From Macrocybe gigantea (taxonomy: Eukaryota > Basidiomycota > Agaricomycetes > Agaricales > Callistosporiaceae), in NCBI GenBank assembly GCA_011319805.1, contig SJRY01000303.1, positions 62,001 to 126,000 on the forward strand: DNA of 64,000 nt, read 5' to 3'. A model generated the notes under the pieces. That model was not told the origin of the DNA, did no database searches, and saw nothing but the letters and a program-made list of their open reading frames with translations. This document shows, piece after piece, positions 11,701 to 22,743 of this stretch. Positions within the stretch are counted from its first letter, which is position 1. The number at the start of each line of letters is the position of its first letter. A program made the position numbers and the translations under genes.

Positions 11701-13108
11701 ACATCGTCACACCTCCCAAAGAGAGATTGTGTCCATACAATTGGGACACGACCGTTAACAACTCAGCCATAAGGTCCTTTTTCTTTTTGTTTTCGCTGAG
11801 GAGATGCCCCACCTTCGCCCTGAACACTTCCTCCGACATTGTGGTCCTCTGGCTCTTCAACGAGGCAACACTTTGGTCTATGGAATGTGTCTGCGATTTG
11901 AGAGTGTTTATCTGTTCTGTCAACTCTGCAAGGGCAGGCCGTCGGTGTTGTGACGGCTGTTGCGGGTTTCCAACAGGGCTGGACTGCTGAATCATTGGTT
12001 GAGCGGGGGAAGGACGTCTATCCGCAGGCGCCATGGCAGGGGAGGGAAAGAGTTCGCCAGTGGTCCCTTGAATCACAGGCTGAAGTTGTTGATGTTGATG
12101 TTGCTGCTGCTGCTGCTGTTGTTGTTGTTGCTGCTGCTGCTGCTGCTGTTGTTGTTGTTGTTGCTGCTGCCGATGCTGCTCCATCCTGGCCGCTATGTTC
12201 ATCGGCCCGTTTTGGGGCTGCTGGCTTTGAGCCAGATTCATCATCTCGATCTGTCTCGAAATGTTCAGGTTCGGAGGGGCGTTCGGAAGCGGGCCTTGCC
12301 CTAAAAATCCAGGAATAATGCCGTTGCCGCGGGGACCGAGGGGATGCTGCAAAGAGGCAGAGCCGGACATACCAGCCGCGTTGAGGTTCGAGAAGGCGGA
12401 GGACATGTGTGGCTGATGTTGAGGCGTGGTGGATTCAAGGAAGGACTGGGACTGGGCCTGAGAGGCAGCGGCGCTCGGGCCCGCTGGTATCTGCGACGCT
12501 CCAAGGTTGAAAGATGGTTGCGGCTGCTGCGACTGGGAGCGAGCTAGCCCTTGATTTCTGATCAAGTCCATCATCTAAGTAAAAGAATTCAGAATCAGTA
12601 TTGCAATTGGGGACTTTACGTAAGACACGTTGGGAGTGGGACTGATAAGATGAGAGGTCTGAACGAAGGACAAGGGAAGGCCTGGCGGAAGCCAGCGCCA
12701 TAGGTGGCTTTCATGATAAGAGATGGAACAGGAAACAGCCAAGGTGACTGCTCGTGAGAAGAAGCAAACATGCACATAACAACAAGGCCGAAAGTAGCGG
12801 AGATGGCGCGGCCGGCATGTCTCTCAATGTTGAAGGCGGGTTAAGACGGGGCTCACCTGGGCATTAGACTGGGCGTTGTTCATGTCGCCCCCGCCGGGAC
12901 GAAGCTGATTGAGTTGTTGAATCTGCTGCCACATGCGTGTCGGATCCGAGAAATTGGGAATCGCGGCATGGAAGTCCTGCTGCTGAGGGACAGGAGGAGA
13001 TTGTTGAGGTTGCTGCTGCTGCTGGTTTAAATGATGTTGCTGTTGCTGCTGCATGAGGGCAGGATTGAAGGAGGGTATCATGTTGTACTGCTGCAAACGA
13101 TCTGCCAT
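8712..13108 (-). CDS. SWI1: SWI1-like ARID subunit of the SWI/SNF chromatin remodeller
   Basis: Large nuclear protein of about 1294 residues. Exons: 13108-12857, 12574-11703, 11628-11079, 11023-10306, 10259-10096, 10040-8712; total length is divisible by three. The N-terminal half is glutamine/proline-rich with an uninterrupted run of about 23 glutamines (12101-12169). An ARID/BRIGHT domain follows, from FDASYKNWIMQRN through VNAKESWNVIGGKMGFVQFP to GPGVAQRLAQVYKEYL. The C-terminal half is a P/S/T-rich region, then a short acidic helical segment. ARID plus low-complexity flanks is the layout of Swi1/ARID1 proteins. The first intron (282 bp) is unusually long for this locus and could hide a small exon. 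Confidence 0.85.
12101..12169 (-). repeat. Polyglutamine-encoding (CAG/CAA)n tract in SWI1
   Basis: 23 consecutive glutamine codons, mixed CAG and CAA, which slows slippage. It is likely polymorphic between strains; this is inferred from repeat structure. Confidence 0.9.
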
Positions 13109-13404
13109 TTGACGGCAGGGGTTAGAGAGACAGGCGAGAGACCTGTCGGTGGTCGCAGCGCAAGGGCAGAACGAAACGAAACGAGCAAGGCGGCGTATCT
13201 GGCTGGTGGTCGAGGCGGCGGAGGGGAAGAGGAGCAACGATTGGTATTTTGGCAGCCAGTCGCTGGTGGTGGGAGCGAGCGAAACGAGGAGTGGGCTGTG
13301 GCTTACCAGATTTCCATGTTTGTATCAGTTGACACTCACAATTTATTATTAATATTATTGCATTCCAAGATCAATATTTATTATTATTATAGAACCCCCA
13401 AAGC

Positions 13405-14693
13405 TTAAATTTCACTGCTAGACCCGGCAACAGGCAGCTCGTCAACCTTGGTCACAATCGAGGGCCCGGATTCTAGTATAACGTCGTCATCCTCGTCTTC
13501 TTCGTCGTAGTCAGAAACATCTTCGTAGCCTGTAGTCCCGTCCGCAGGGCGTTGCCCGCTCATAACTTTCTTGACTACTAGAGGCGGTCCAATAGCCAGC
13601 AGGCTATCTGTTTCCTCAGCTCCTGTTGCCAATGTGATAGCGCCTCCTTCATTTTCCTCTGCCTCTACCACGCTGTTAACTTCGCTCCTGAACCAATACC
13701 TCAACCCAACGGGTATGAGGACTCCGACAACGACAGCAGTCAGGCCGAAAAAATTTCGCCAGCTGATAAGATGGAAGTCGTCCGGGCTCGTCATTTCATC
13801 TAGGCCACCACCGATCGTTGTATGTATAACGCTGACGCCGAGTATGCCGAGCGCTGTGCTGATCCAGAACGGGACAACGCCAATGCCAACGTGAGGACAT
13901 ACGACGTTGACGACCCAGTGGGGCGGCAGAGGAGCAATTCGCAACACAATTAAGAATGATATCACATTCTCTTTGTTCGCTCGGATTTTCGCTGCCCATT
14001 TGTCCATTAACGCCTTCCACTTTGGAAGAGTCAACAATGCTGGACCGAGGGCTGCTGAGATCAAATAGCACAATGTCGCTCCAGTTGCGACGCAGCAGCA
14101 GGCAAGCGGAAGAGCACGAGCGACGCCCCACACTGCGCCGCCCAGGATTGAGAGGTACATCGATCCCGGCAGAGAGAATGCTTGAAGGCTGCAAGAAAGT
14201 GATCAGTAACGTCATCTGTATCGAAGCGACCAAGCACGAACAAGAGGTATGTTGAAACGTAGCATATGAAGATGCGGTAGGGATATATATCGCGGTATTT
14301 CTTCAGAAGGCGATTCAAGTCTTGTAGTTGTTGGAATGATCTCGGAATTCGGAGAAACAGTCGATCCTCGCTGAAATCGCTGTCAGTTAAAGAGCTCAGA
14401 TCTGGAAATCGGATGACTTACATGTCCACAGTCGGCAACGCTAGCCACAGAGTGCCACCGAGAACCAGCGTACTTATCACAAATATACTGGCCATCTTCA
14501 ATGTGGCATTGAAAATGATCTTTCGGGAAGAAGGACGGGAGGGTGAGTGGGGCAAATTGGCAGTGCCATAAGAGGGGGTGGCTGGTGTGAGAAGCGGTGA
14601 GCGGTCGTTATGACCGTCGAAGGCTACGGTGTCCAGCGTGTACGTCGAGCTGTTTGAATGGGTTGTGTCTCGAAAAAGATGAGGAGGCGTCAT
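13405..14693 (-). CDS. VTT-domain (SNARE-associated/TMEM41-DedA family) membrane protein
   Basis: Multi-pass membrane protein of 394 residues. Exons: 14693-14422, 14370-14242, 14188-13405. A transmembrane segment follows a 70-residue cytosolic N-terminus. The VTT core contains the family signature FLQAFSLPGSMYLSILGG and a later re-entrant motif around RIAPLPPHWVVNVVCPHVGI. The C-terminal tail is acidic with a D/E cluster. The family includes TMEM41A/B and Tvp38, which act at the ER/Golgi; TMEM41B and VMP1 scramble lipids and support autophagosome formation. Which member this is cannot be settled by eye. The second intron uses a GTTCGT donor, needed to rebuild the LQAF motif. Confidence 0.85.
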
Positions 14694-14831
14694 GGCCTCC
14701 GCCCACGTCGTCGAGGTCGAAAGAGGACGATCACAGCCGTTGTGCTGCGGCTGTGTGTCAGCCCTAAATAGTGCGCTTTACAAATTTAGTATCTGATTCT
14801 ATTATACGGCGTATACAAAATCCATTAACAA

Positions 14832-17736
14832 TTAGAGGTATACCACATATGATCCGATGACAGGCCGATGGTCACTACGACCACCCAACCGTTGCATCGA
14901 GCGATCGTCCAGCGTGTTGTAACTTAGGCAAACCACGTCCCCCTTACGCGCTGACAAGGCCACTTCATGTGCATCAAAGGTCGTGGCCACGGGAGATGAA
15001 TGTATCAGAAAAGACGGTAGAAAGCGCCACAGAGAAACCCCAGGTTGGGCATTGTCTCTGGAATTGTCAACTTCCGCCTCCGAGTCAGTAGAATGACCTT
15101 CATCCTCCAGGTCCGTCACATGCCGGACACTTGATGACCCTGGGACAGCGGTGGCAGAACTACCACGTCGTGGACCAGCACGACCCGTTTTGCGACGAAC
15201 ATCTAGTGACTCAATTAGGTAGGATTCAGATGGCGTCTCCTCCTGAGCGATAGTCTGTGTTTCCTGTGATCGAGTGGTTGACGCGGTGGCACTGGAGTCT
15301 TTGCGAATGCGGTTGGAAATGGGCCTGAATGCATTGACGAAAAACTGGCTCATGCGTGTCCTGGGCTTAACGTTGAATTCCGGCTCCCCAGTCATGGGTT
15401 CTGGCTCAACCGTCGATTTCCACAGGATTCTGTCACACCTCACAAATGCACTAACTCAACTGCATGATCACCTAATACAAGGCGTTGCATGACGTACCAG
15501 CTGGGTACTCTCTGTTTGTTTGAAGAGTCGTATACCCCTTTTTCGTTGGTATCACCAGCTTCGTCAGTCGGCAAGCTCGACCGTGTGGAAGTAATGTGCA
15601 GTAATGACGCGGAACGTGCGGCCCCACCCACCACGTCGGCCGAAAGGTTCCGCACGGAAGGATCTTTCGATGGTTTTTCCTGGAAGACATCGACGGAATG
15701 ATGTTGGGTATATCCTGACTTGTGACTGGTACTGTGCTTCAGGTTGGCATGTCTTTCGCGTAACGCGCGTTTTGGAGAAAACAACGCAAACCACTTGGCC
15801 CTGACTTTTAAGATATGCGCGACAGATGTCTTGCTGGTGCTTGTTGTCATAGTTTGCGAGGAAGGGTATGCATGAAAAGATTCGCCCAATCCCCGCTCCG
15901 TCCCAATCTTTGAATGCGATGATGACCAGACGGATGAACCCACTGATGCTGCCTCATTGTCAGGATCTTCCTCCTCGGCGCCCATTCCCTCATCGGTGGT
16001 CATGTCCTTCTCGGTGGCCATGTTCCGATGAGATAACTCCTGCGGCTGGGGTTCTACTTTCGTGATTCTCTTCTTTTTCATGGTACGCGTGACGTCGTAC
16101 TTGAATGTAGGAGGGAAATTAATTGGACCTTCATTGAAGCCAGCAAATGCTTGGCCACCATTCATCAATGCTTTGAGCTGGTCAAACGCCAACGCTTGCG
16201 TATAGTCTGTTTATAAGAGCAGTCAACCACATTTCGAAAGAAAAAAATACAGAATGGGATCACCTCGACGCGAAACCAACCAATCGGCATGTAGCCTTGT
16301 GATATTCAAGCGAAAATTGAGGTCTCCGCAAAGGAAGGTGTAGTCAAATTTGTCACTCAGATCTGCTAGGTCAGACATCATCCTTTGAGGGGAGTTCCAA
16401 GATAAATACCTTCAGCCATAATCCTAGGATCGTCCGAGGACAGAAAATCATCGACGGACAACTCTGCCTATGCATCTGTGAATTCGAAATCACGACTAGA
16501 TACCGAATTTACGGCTGACCTTGATTTTTGCTAGATTTGCGAGTCTATGGTGTACTTTTTCCTCATGGGCTGCTCGTGTCGCATCGACATCGTCCCAGAC
16601 AATATGGATGCACGTTCTCACCTGTCAAATGAGCATTTAAGAAAAGCATGGTTGTCCCGTCAAGGTTAACAGTTATGCCGACTCCACCCTTATTGCCGAC
16701 GCGACCTCCTATCAAACCAGCTGTAACCGCTGACTTGGATGTACCTGATATGGCCACTAAGCAGTGAAACACTATGCTATAGATTGCGAAGCTTTACCTC
16801 GGACTAACGGCTCTAATTCTCGATGTATGTATACCGCAAGATATATACCCATCATTCTTTCTTTGACAAGAAGGCAATATGGACCACGACGAGGTCCTTT
16901 CGACAATATCCGAGGTGACAAGGGTTTTGGAGAGCTCACACGGGGAAGGCTTGTCGCTCTTGATCTGATTCCGTAGCCACTCGCATTACAAAGCCAATTC
17001 TCTGTCAAGGACGTCCAACCCGAGGCGAGGTCCTGGACGTCACCGGGAGATTCTCCGTAGTGGCGTTTGGAACGGTGGCGTTCGTTCTGCCTCTGATATT
17101 CCGTCGACTTGTCCTTCAGTTTCTCGCGCTCCTTTTCCCTTTCCTTGTCTATGAGTTTGAAACCGGCACCGAGTCCCATAGGCATTCCTGGCCATCATGC
17201 ATGTCAATATAAATATGATATTCCTTTGCGGATGCGTACCAGAAGCAGAGGGACATTCTTGACCAGCACTATTCCGAATCCCCGTCAGCAAGCATCGACA
17301 GTGTGCAGATTGCGGAATTACATCACCACGAAATGGTATGGATGATTCGAATTGAGAGCCAGACTGGGAAACGCGGATTTGAGGTCAAGGACGGTGACCA
17401 TAAAGGCACCTTGCCCAAGAGTTCTTCCAGATCCCCCTTAAATCCGCGTCGTCTTCTAAAATGGTTCGGGACTAATTGAGAGTGGCCTACCTTTGGTAAA
17501 GAATCATGCATGTTCCAGGTCACAATCTTAACCTTCAACGCCTTGGGAGGTGTCGCCGACTTCATAGAGGATTGACGGAGCGTTTGTCTCTCGTTAGACA
17601 TGCTGTCATTTAACGATGGGCGAGCTGAGGGGAAGAGATTCTGAAGTCGAACAAGAACACTGGGATGCACTGTACCAGAAGTCAGCAGCATCGAGGTTTG
17701 ATGAGACTGAAGAGGTACCATGTCGCGGCTGCGCAT
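14832..17736 (-). CDS. Type II inositol polyphosphate 5-phosphatase
   Basis: Phosphoinositide/inositol phosphate 5-phosphatase of about 810 residues. Exons: 17736-17491, 17436-17322, 17268-17240, 17187-16798, 16744-16622, 16572-16520, 16467-16410, 16365-16264, 16206-15498, 15438-14832. Catalytic IPPc motifs occur in order: VTWNMHD, AGQECPS, GGRVGNKGGVGI with NAHLTG, FLCGDLNFR, PPTFKY, RVPSWCDRILW and SDHRPV. A disordered insert of about 180 residues separates PPTFKY from the RVPSWCDR motif, longer than usual. The frame needs one more base at the GGG run 17366-17368; that also restores splice phase. The start is uncertain: an upstream ATG at 17782 with a 94-bp intron (17625-17718) is also in frame. 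Confidence 0.88.
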
Positions 17737-18403
17737 CCGATGAGAACAAAGATTCGGCCTCCATGATTCCGTCTTCAGACATACTGGGGAGCAGGTTTGG
17801 AGTGAGCAAGTCAGAAAGGGGACACCTGTGTCGCAAAGCTGTATACCATGAGGTCAAGGAAGCGATGGCTAGAAATTATTAATGTGCAACGACAGATCCT
17901 TAGGGTCCGTGCAGCATTTGATCATGTTAACAACATGTTGTAGCAATTATTTACGCCAACTTGCAACAAAGGCTTCGAGATGGAGCCACCAACGTTTCCC
18001 GCAACGAATAAATCTAGCCAGCGCTGAGGAAGGATGACAGGGGCTGCGACATTTCCATCACCAGCAGCACAGGAGCGGAGTCTCCTTTTTAACGCCGCCT
18101 TTTGGACCATCGTCACAGAACACTTCACAGCGTCTCAAACAACAATTCTCATGTCGACACACGCAAGCGAATCAGATGGCAATGACGTGCTGGAAAGCAC
18201 GAACGATACACTAGAACGGACTTATGCTAGTCGGATATAGCGAATGTCTAGGATGAAGAGCTTGGGTAGGGAAGGAAACTGGAATTACGACGATAAGAAG
18301 GAGCTGAAAGGCAATTGGGATCAGCATACCTCACACCGCTGTGAAGAAAGTCACCCTCGACGTCGGCAAGGTCTGGTGACTGTTTCTACTGCGAAGAGCA
18401 GGC
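17737..18403. other. Intergenic stretch between 5-phosphatase and DUF1748 gene
   Basis: It contains the 3' end of the DUF1748 gene and the promoter/leader of the 5-phosphatase, both on the minus strand. A short minus frame at 17922-18128 has no recognisable homology. Confidence 0.5.
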
Positions 18404-18689
18404 TCAATGGGAGGATTTTGAGTCTCGCTTGAAATACGAGCTGTTCACGGCCGAGGCTTGAATCATGTCAAATATGGATTCTCCAATGCTGAGGAACTTC
18501 TCAGCGACGGAACGAGCTGTTGGATCTGATATGGCAGACGCATCCGGTCTACAAGGAAAGATGGGTCAATAAATGCCCAGGTGAGGAGGATTGAACTGAC
18601 GAGAAACCACTGGACCGCCTAACTCCTGCAACTACTGTCGAGACCAATACGGCATCGACAGCATAATGAACGACCTTTCCGAGGACCAT
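18404..18689 (-). CDS. Small DUF1748-family protein
   Basis: A 77-residue protein encoded by two exons, 18689-18601 and 18548-18404, with a 52-bp intron (donor GTCAGT, phase 2). It begins MVLGKVVHYAVDAVLVST and continues VAGVRRSSGFS, then ARSVAEKFLSIGESIFDM and ends with AVNSSYFKR plus a short tail. This matches the conserved DUF1748 family of small fungal proteins of about 75-80 residues, whose function is not established. One predicted hydrophobic helix lies near the N-terminus, so a membrane location is possible. The gene is split over two short exons and would be missed by simple ORF scanning. Confidence 0.85.
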
Positions 18690-18787
18690 ATTTGAATGTT
18701 ATGAAGAGTGGATGACTGGATTAAAAGTGGTTGCTTGTTTTGTTTGTGATCATGACACGGATGTTATAATAATATGTCAAACAACTG

Positions 18788-20025
18788 CTACCACTTTCCA
18801 ACACCCCAGGCATTGAAAGCGACTCCTCGCATATTCCACTCTCCATCCTTCGGTTGTATTTCGCCGTCGTCATCCAATGCTCGACTCTGTACGGTTCCAT
18901 GTTCCGCGATGCCGTGCAATTCCACTTCCCATAAAGTCCAACTCCACTTTCCCTCCTGATACGTGATGGTCGCAGTATGCCATGTCGATCCGTCGTCTGA
19001 AGTAACCTCGACGGCTGACACGTTTCCCGACGACCCAGGGATAGCGTAGCCTTTGACAAAGATTGATGTATCGGAGGTAGCTACAACGGACGCAACCACA
19101 GAGTTCAACGGAAGAGCTGTCATAGCGGGATATTTGGACCATAACGAAGCTGCATATTCTTTCGTTTCGACCTGAAGGAGAGAAATAAGCAACGAAGCAG
19201 ATGGATGTTCTAGTTCGGTACCTCAGGCGGCAAGATTTTGTAGTCTAATTGTTGATAGAAGTTTTCCGACTCCTGAGCCGACACGATGACATTGTCAAGC
19301 CATTTCACCCATCGAGCGCCCAGATAGCCGGGAACGACTACACGAAGTGGTGCTCCATGATCGGCTGAGAGCGGCTCGTCATTCATCTTGAGTATCGTGT
19401 CAGAAGATGTACCGTGCATAAAAGCCATGGGCGTACCTCAAAGGCGAGCAATATGTCGGCTGCAGGATCCAAAGCTCTCTCTAGTGGAATCGATGCACCA
19501 TAGTATTCGTCGTCCTGGCATAAAGTAGCATACGATGTGAAGCAAACATGGGAGTAACCCTGCTGAACTCCAACAAGGTTGAGCAGATCACAAAGACGGA
19601 CGCCGCCCCATCTGCAGTTCGCTATCACTCCATCGGCCCAGGCAACGCCATGGACTGGTTTAATGGAGCCCATTTCTTGTCGCCTGTTGCCAGCGCACTG
19701 ATTTCAACTGGGCCTTAGAAAGGCGAAACACTGAAGGCAACGGCTCGACGCTCACTTGAAGTGTGGCAACTACATGGACGACCGGCAACATGGACTTGAG
19801 GTCAGAGACTGTGAGCTTAAGCTCGCGGTTCACGCCGCCCCTCACAGACACGGAGAACGTGGTGTCGTCGAACTCCCGGACAGGACCGTGGTTGCGGCAG
19901 TAAACAAGGTCCTCAGGAGTCAATGGAAATTCCACTAAAGCGGACGCCGGTGGTTCAGCGTTGTATGGTTGTTCGGCCTGAACGATAAGAATACGGGAAT
20001 GGGGAGGCTCATGAGAGTAGTCCAT
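18788..20025 (-). CDS. Sulfite oxidase-family molybdopterin enzyme (no heme domain)
   Basis: Molybdenum-cofactor oxidoreductase of about 359 residues. Exons: 20025-19756, 19697-19437, 19386-19222, 19171-18788; total divisible by three. The Moco domain shows the NHGPV segment, [14 protein letters not shown] with the Mo-ligand cysteine, [38 protein letters not shown] and the dimerisation domain with [18 protein letters not shown]...DDGSTW. There is no cytochrome b5 domain, so it resembles the plant-type enzyme or related sulfite dehydrogenases. Oxidation of sulfite to sulfate is the family activity. An in-frame upstream ATG at 20124 would add 33 residues. No peroxisomal C-terminal tripeptide is obvious. 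Confidence 0.9.
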
Positions 20026-20194
20026 AGCAGAAATGAGGACAAGGCGTGTCGGACGGATCTCGCATAACTCGGTCACTGTGATAAAGAGACCATTCTCACT
20101 TTTCACCTCGGTCATCCAGTTCACATGTGATGCAGAAGGGGTCTATACAGCCGTTTTATGCGTCTACCCCTACAGAACTTAGTCGTAAAGCAGC

Positions 20195-20737
20195 TCAAGG
20201 TTCCAACGATACAGGGAAGGTTCCGTTTTCGCGTTGCTCATCGAACTTTGCAATCTGATACGGCCCAAGACGTGAATCCGCGGAGTCAAAGCCCCGTCAA
20301 CAAGTGAGCTTACCCATTCGTCTGCAGAACAATCAGTCTCACTGAAATCAGGATTGCGTAGAGAGAGAGGTAGATACATACTAGGACACAGAGAATGATA
20401 TGCTCGTTTGAACTGCTTGCAGGGCGCAAAGTCTTCACCCTTCGCGGCTATGCATTTGAAGTAGTCCGCGTAATTCTGGAAGCTATACAGGCATGAATGG
20501 TCATTAATTGGCACAAACAAGCTGGAGATCGCTACCAGTTGCGGGTTTGGTTGGCGTTGGGGAACCGGGCTAGATACAGGACACCTTTGAAAATTCCATC
20601 ATAGGACCATAACAAGGTTGTTCTCACCGTCGAAGCCAACGGTTTGTAGGACAAAGCGACTACAAGAGAGTGAGCTGCTTGATCCTTGGACCTGAGAATG
20701 GAGGATAATACCTCTGGGTAGCTTCAGCGTCGGACAT
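20195..20737 (-). CDS. COX12: Cytochrome c oxidase subunit VIb (Cox12)
   Basis: Intermembrane-space subunit of mitochondrial complex IV, 86 residues. Exons: 20737-20712, 20659-20628, 20569-20536, 20482-20382, 20321-20314, 20254-20195. Family sequence is clear: FVLQTVGFDARFPNANQTRN, YADYFKCIAAKGEDFAPC, FKRAYHSLCPNEW and a C-terminal FDEQRENGTFP. Of the expected twin cysteine pairs, the one in KC-x9-C is present together with SLC; the first pair begins at the NC join (codon split by intron). Five introns sit in 86 codons and exon 5 is only 8 nt (ACGAATGG). It is divergent from PRP18, 130 bp apart. Confidence 0.93.
20314..20321 (-). other. 8-nt micro-exon of COX12
   Basis: Flanked by CTGCAG acceptor and GTAAGC donor. 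It supplies two bases of Asn plus Glu and Trp codons of the conserved PNEW motif. Skipping changes the frame. Confidence 0.85.
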
Positions 20738-20867
20738 GGTAGCGGGTTAAGTTGTTGGTAGGGATGGCTCGGGTCGTGGCGGAAGAGATTGTGTTTGGAG
20801 TGATTATGTCAGCAATAGAACTCGGCCTCGAATTCAGAGCTAGAACTGCAACTCCTTGGTGCTCAGC
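20738..20867. promoter_or_regulatory. Shared divergent promoter COX12 / PRP18
   Basis: 130 bp between the two start codons. No known motif seen. Confidence 0.5.
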
Positions 20868-22206
20868 ATGGACGCCCTCAGAGCAGAAGTCGCTGCCAAA
20901 CGCAAGATCATCGCAGAGGACCCCTTATTGACGTCTCGCCCGACGAAATACATGCGCAAGGGCGATATCGAACGCCTGAAAGAAGAACTCAAGACCAAGC
21001 AGGAACAGGAAAAGCCAGACACCTCACGTAAGGAGGAGGTAAAACAGCTGGTGCGAGCAACGAAGCAACCATTAGTGAGCTCTCCTTCTGTTCACCGCCA
21101 ACGCATCCTAATTTCTCACTGGAGAACAGGCCCCTCTACGTTCTACAACAAGTTCTCCGCTTCCAAACAGTCGTGATTCTGATTCTCCTAGACCGGAATC
21201 TGCTTTCAATATATCCAACGAAGACACCATCAGGCGGCTCAGAGCGAAAGGCCAACCAATCAGACTGTTTGGGGAGTCCGACAAGGATCGCAAGCTCCGT
21301 CTCCGGGCCCTCGAGCTCATCGAAGAAAAGGGCCACGAACGACATGGTGGCCAGAACGACTTCAAGAAAGCCTTAGAAGATGTCGAAAACGTGGAAAGGG
21401 AGATGCAGAACAAAAACAACAAAGGGAAAAAGAAGGAGGACGCTGCTCAACCATCCATGGGCGTGTTGGATCTCGAGCTCATAAAGACAGATCCGGACAA
21501 GCTCTACCCTCTTATATATTACGCACTCAAGCGCACCCTCAAGGAATGGGAAGAGGCTATGGACGAACGGCCTGGTAAGCTATCCTCCTAACCACCGTGT
21601 CTTTCCTGACCTTTGACGCCGAGGTGTATAGAGCATATCAAGCGGACGACACAAGGGAAATTGGCAGCAGCTACGCAAGTGCAATCCGCGCAGTACCTTA
21701 AGCCGCTCTTCAAAGCGCTCCGATCAAGGGTTGGTTGGAGCTTGCCTCTTAAGGCTTCAGCTGATTGCTGAGGAACATTCCATCTTTTAGTCCTTGCCAG
21801 AAGACGTGCTTGCCCGCATCGCCGAAATAGTGCATTATATGCAAGAGCGGCAGTACCAACGTGCGAATGATGCATACCTGCGATTGTCCATTGGAAATGC
21901 CCCTGGCCCATCGGCGTGACTATGGTTGGGTATGTTATCGTCATTTATTCCGCATGTTTCGCGCGTAAGCTGACTGGCATCCTCTTGTGAACAGTATCCA
22001 TGAGCGTTCGGCTCGTGAAAAGATTTCTGCAGACCAAGTAGCACACGTCCTAAATGATGAAGTCAGCCGCAAATATATTCAAAGTCTGAAGCGGTGGGAT
22101 CGTACCAATCTTTTCTGTCTTCTCCACTTACGAATACTTGTTCAGACTTTTGACCTTTTCTCAGACAAAGTATCCACCAGATGATATCTCGCAGCTTATG
22201 GGCTGA
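20868..22206 (+). CDS. PRP18: Pre-mRNA splicing factor Prp18
   Basis: U5-associated second-step splicing factor, about 349 residues. Exons: 20868-21074, 21130-21574, 21632-21729, 21791-21929, 21995-22093, 22146-22206. An N-terminal PRP4/SFM-type motif ([14 protein letters not shown]) is followed by an [11 protein letters not shown] segment and the helical Prp18 domain (LEWEEAM-like region, [67 protein letters not shown]). In exon 4 the conserved NAPWPIGV segment is broken because CCCC at 21900-21903 is one base short. Adding one base restores both the motif and the splice phase, so this is probably a sequencing error. Confidence 0.92.
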
Positions 22207-22743
22207 TGCAGACATTTAACGAAGGACTTTAGGATCCAGTATGTGATCGCATGTGTAGTGTTTGTAATATATCGAGCTTCTTCCTGTTTCGCGCATCTCG
22301 TCTGATCAGCCCGGCAAGGTCCATTCTCTATATAGCACCCTATGTGCCACCAATTCAGTAAGTCCATTTCTCGTTAATTACAAGGCCTTGGGCATTAGGA
22401 TTTCATTAAGTCCGTACCGCAGTTCATTTTGTACATCCTGTATGCATGTATTGCGAAACATCCGTTTGCCGTACTGGCATGGCGACTTCGCTATTAAGAA
22501 TACTAACGCGAAGCTGAGGACTTCTCGAAATACCATTGTAGCAAAAACTTTATCTATGACAGCAGCCCGCCAACAATGATCAGAGGCACAGCTGCTTCGA
22601 CCTGTGGCATTCTATCTGCAGAATTGCACCAGCACATTGTATCTTTGTCGCACCCGAGATGCACATTTCTAAAGCTGCAATGTATTGCCGTGAAGGCGAT
22701 GAATAGGCAGAGAAATTGATCGATAACCAAAGTTGAGAACCAT
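22207..22743. other. Convergent 3' intergenic region PRP18 / JJJ1
   Basis: No gene, RNA or repeat recognised. Confidence 0.55.

Noticed and set aside
11960..12318. Plus-strand frames of poly-leucine or poly-alanine at 11960-12318
   Set aside because: They are reverse-strand shadows of the SWI1 polyglutamine tract.
17332..17366. A 35-bp intron in the 5-phosphatase
   Set aside because: One missing base in GGG 17366-17368 gives the expected FPSLALN-NHPYH sequence and correct phase, and fits the window-wide pattern.
17922..18128. Minus-strand frame as an upstream 5-phosphatase exon
   Set aside because: No conserved motif and no clear splice partners; the stretch fits 3' flank and promoter better.
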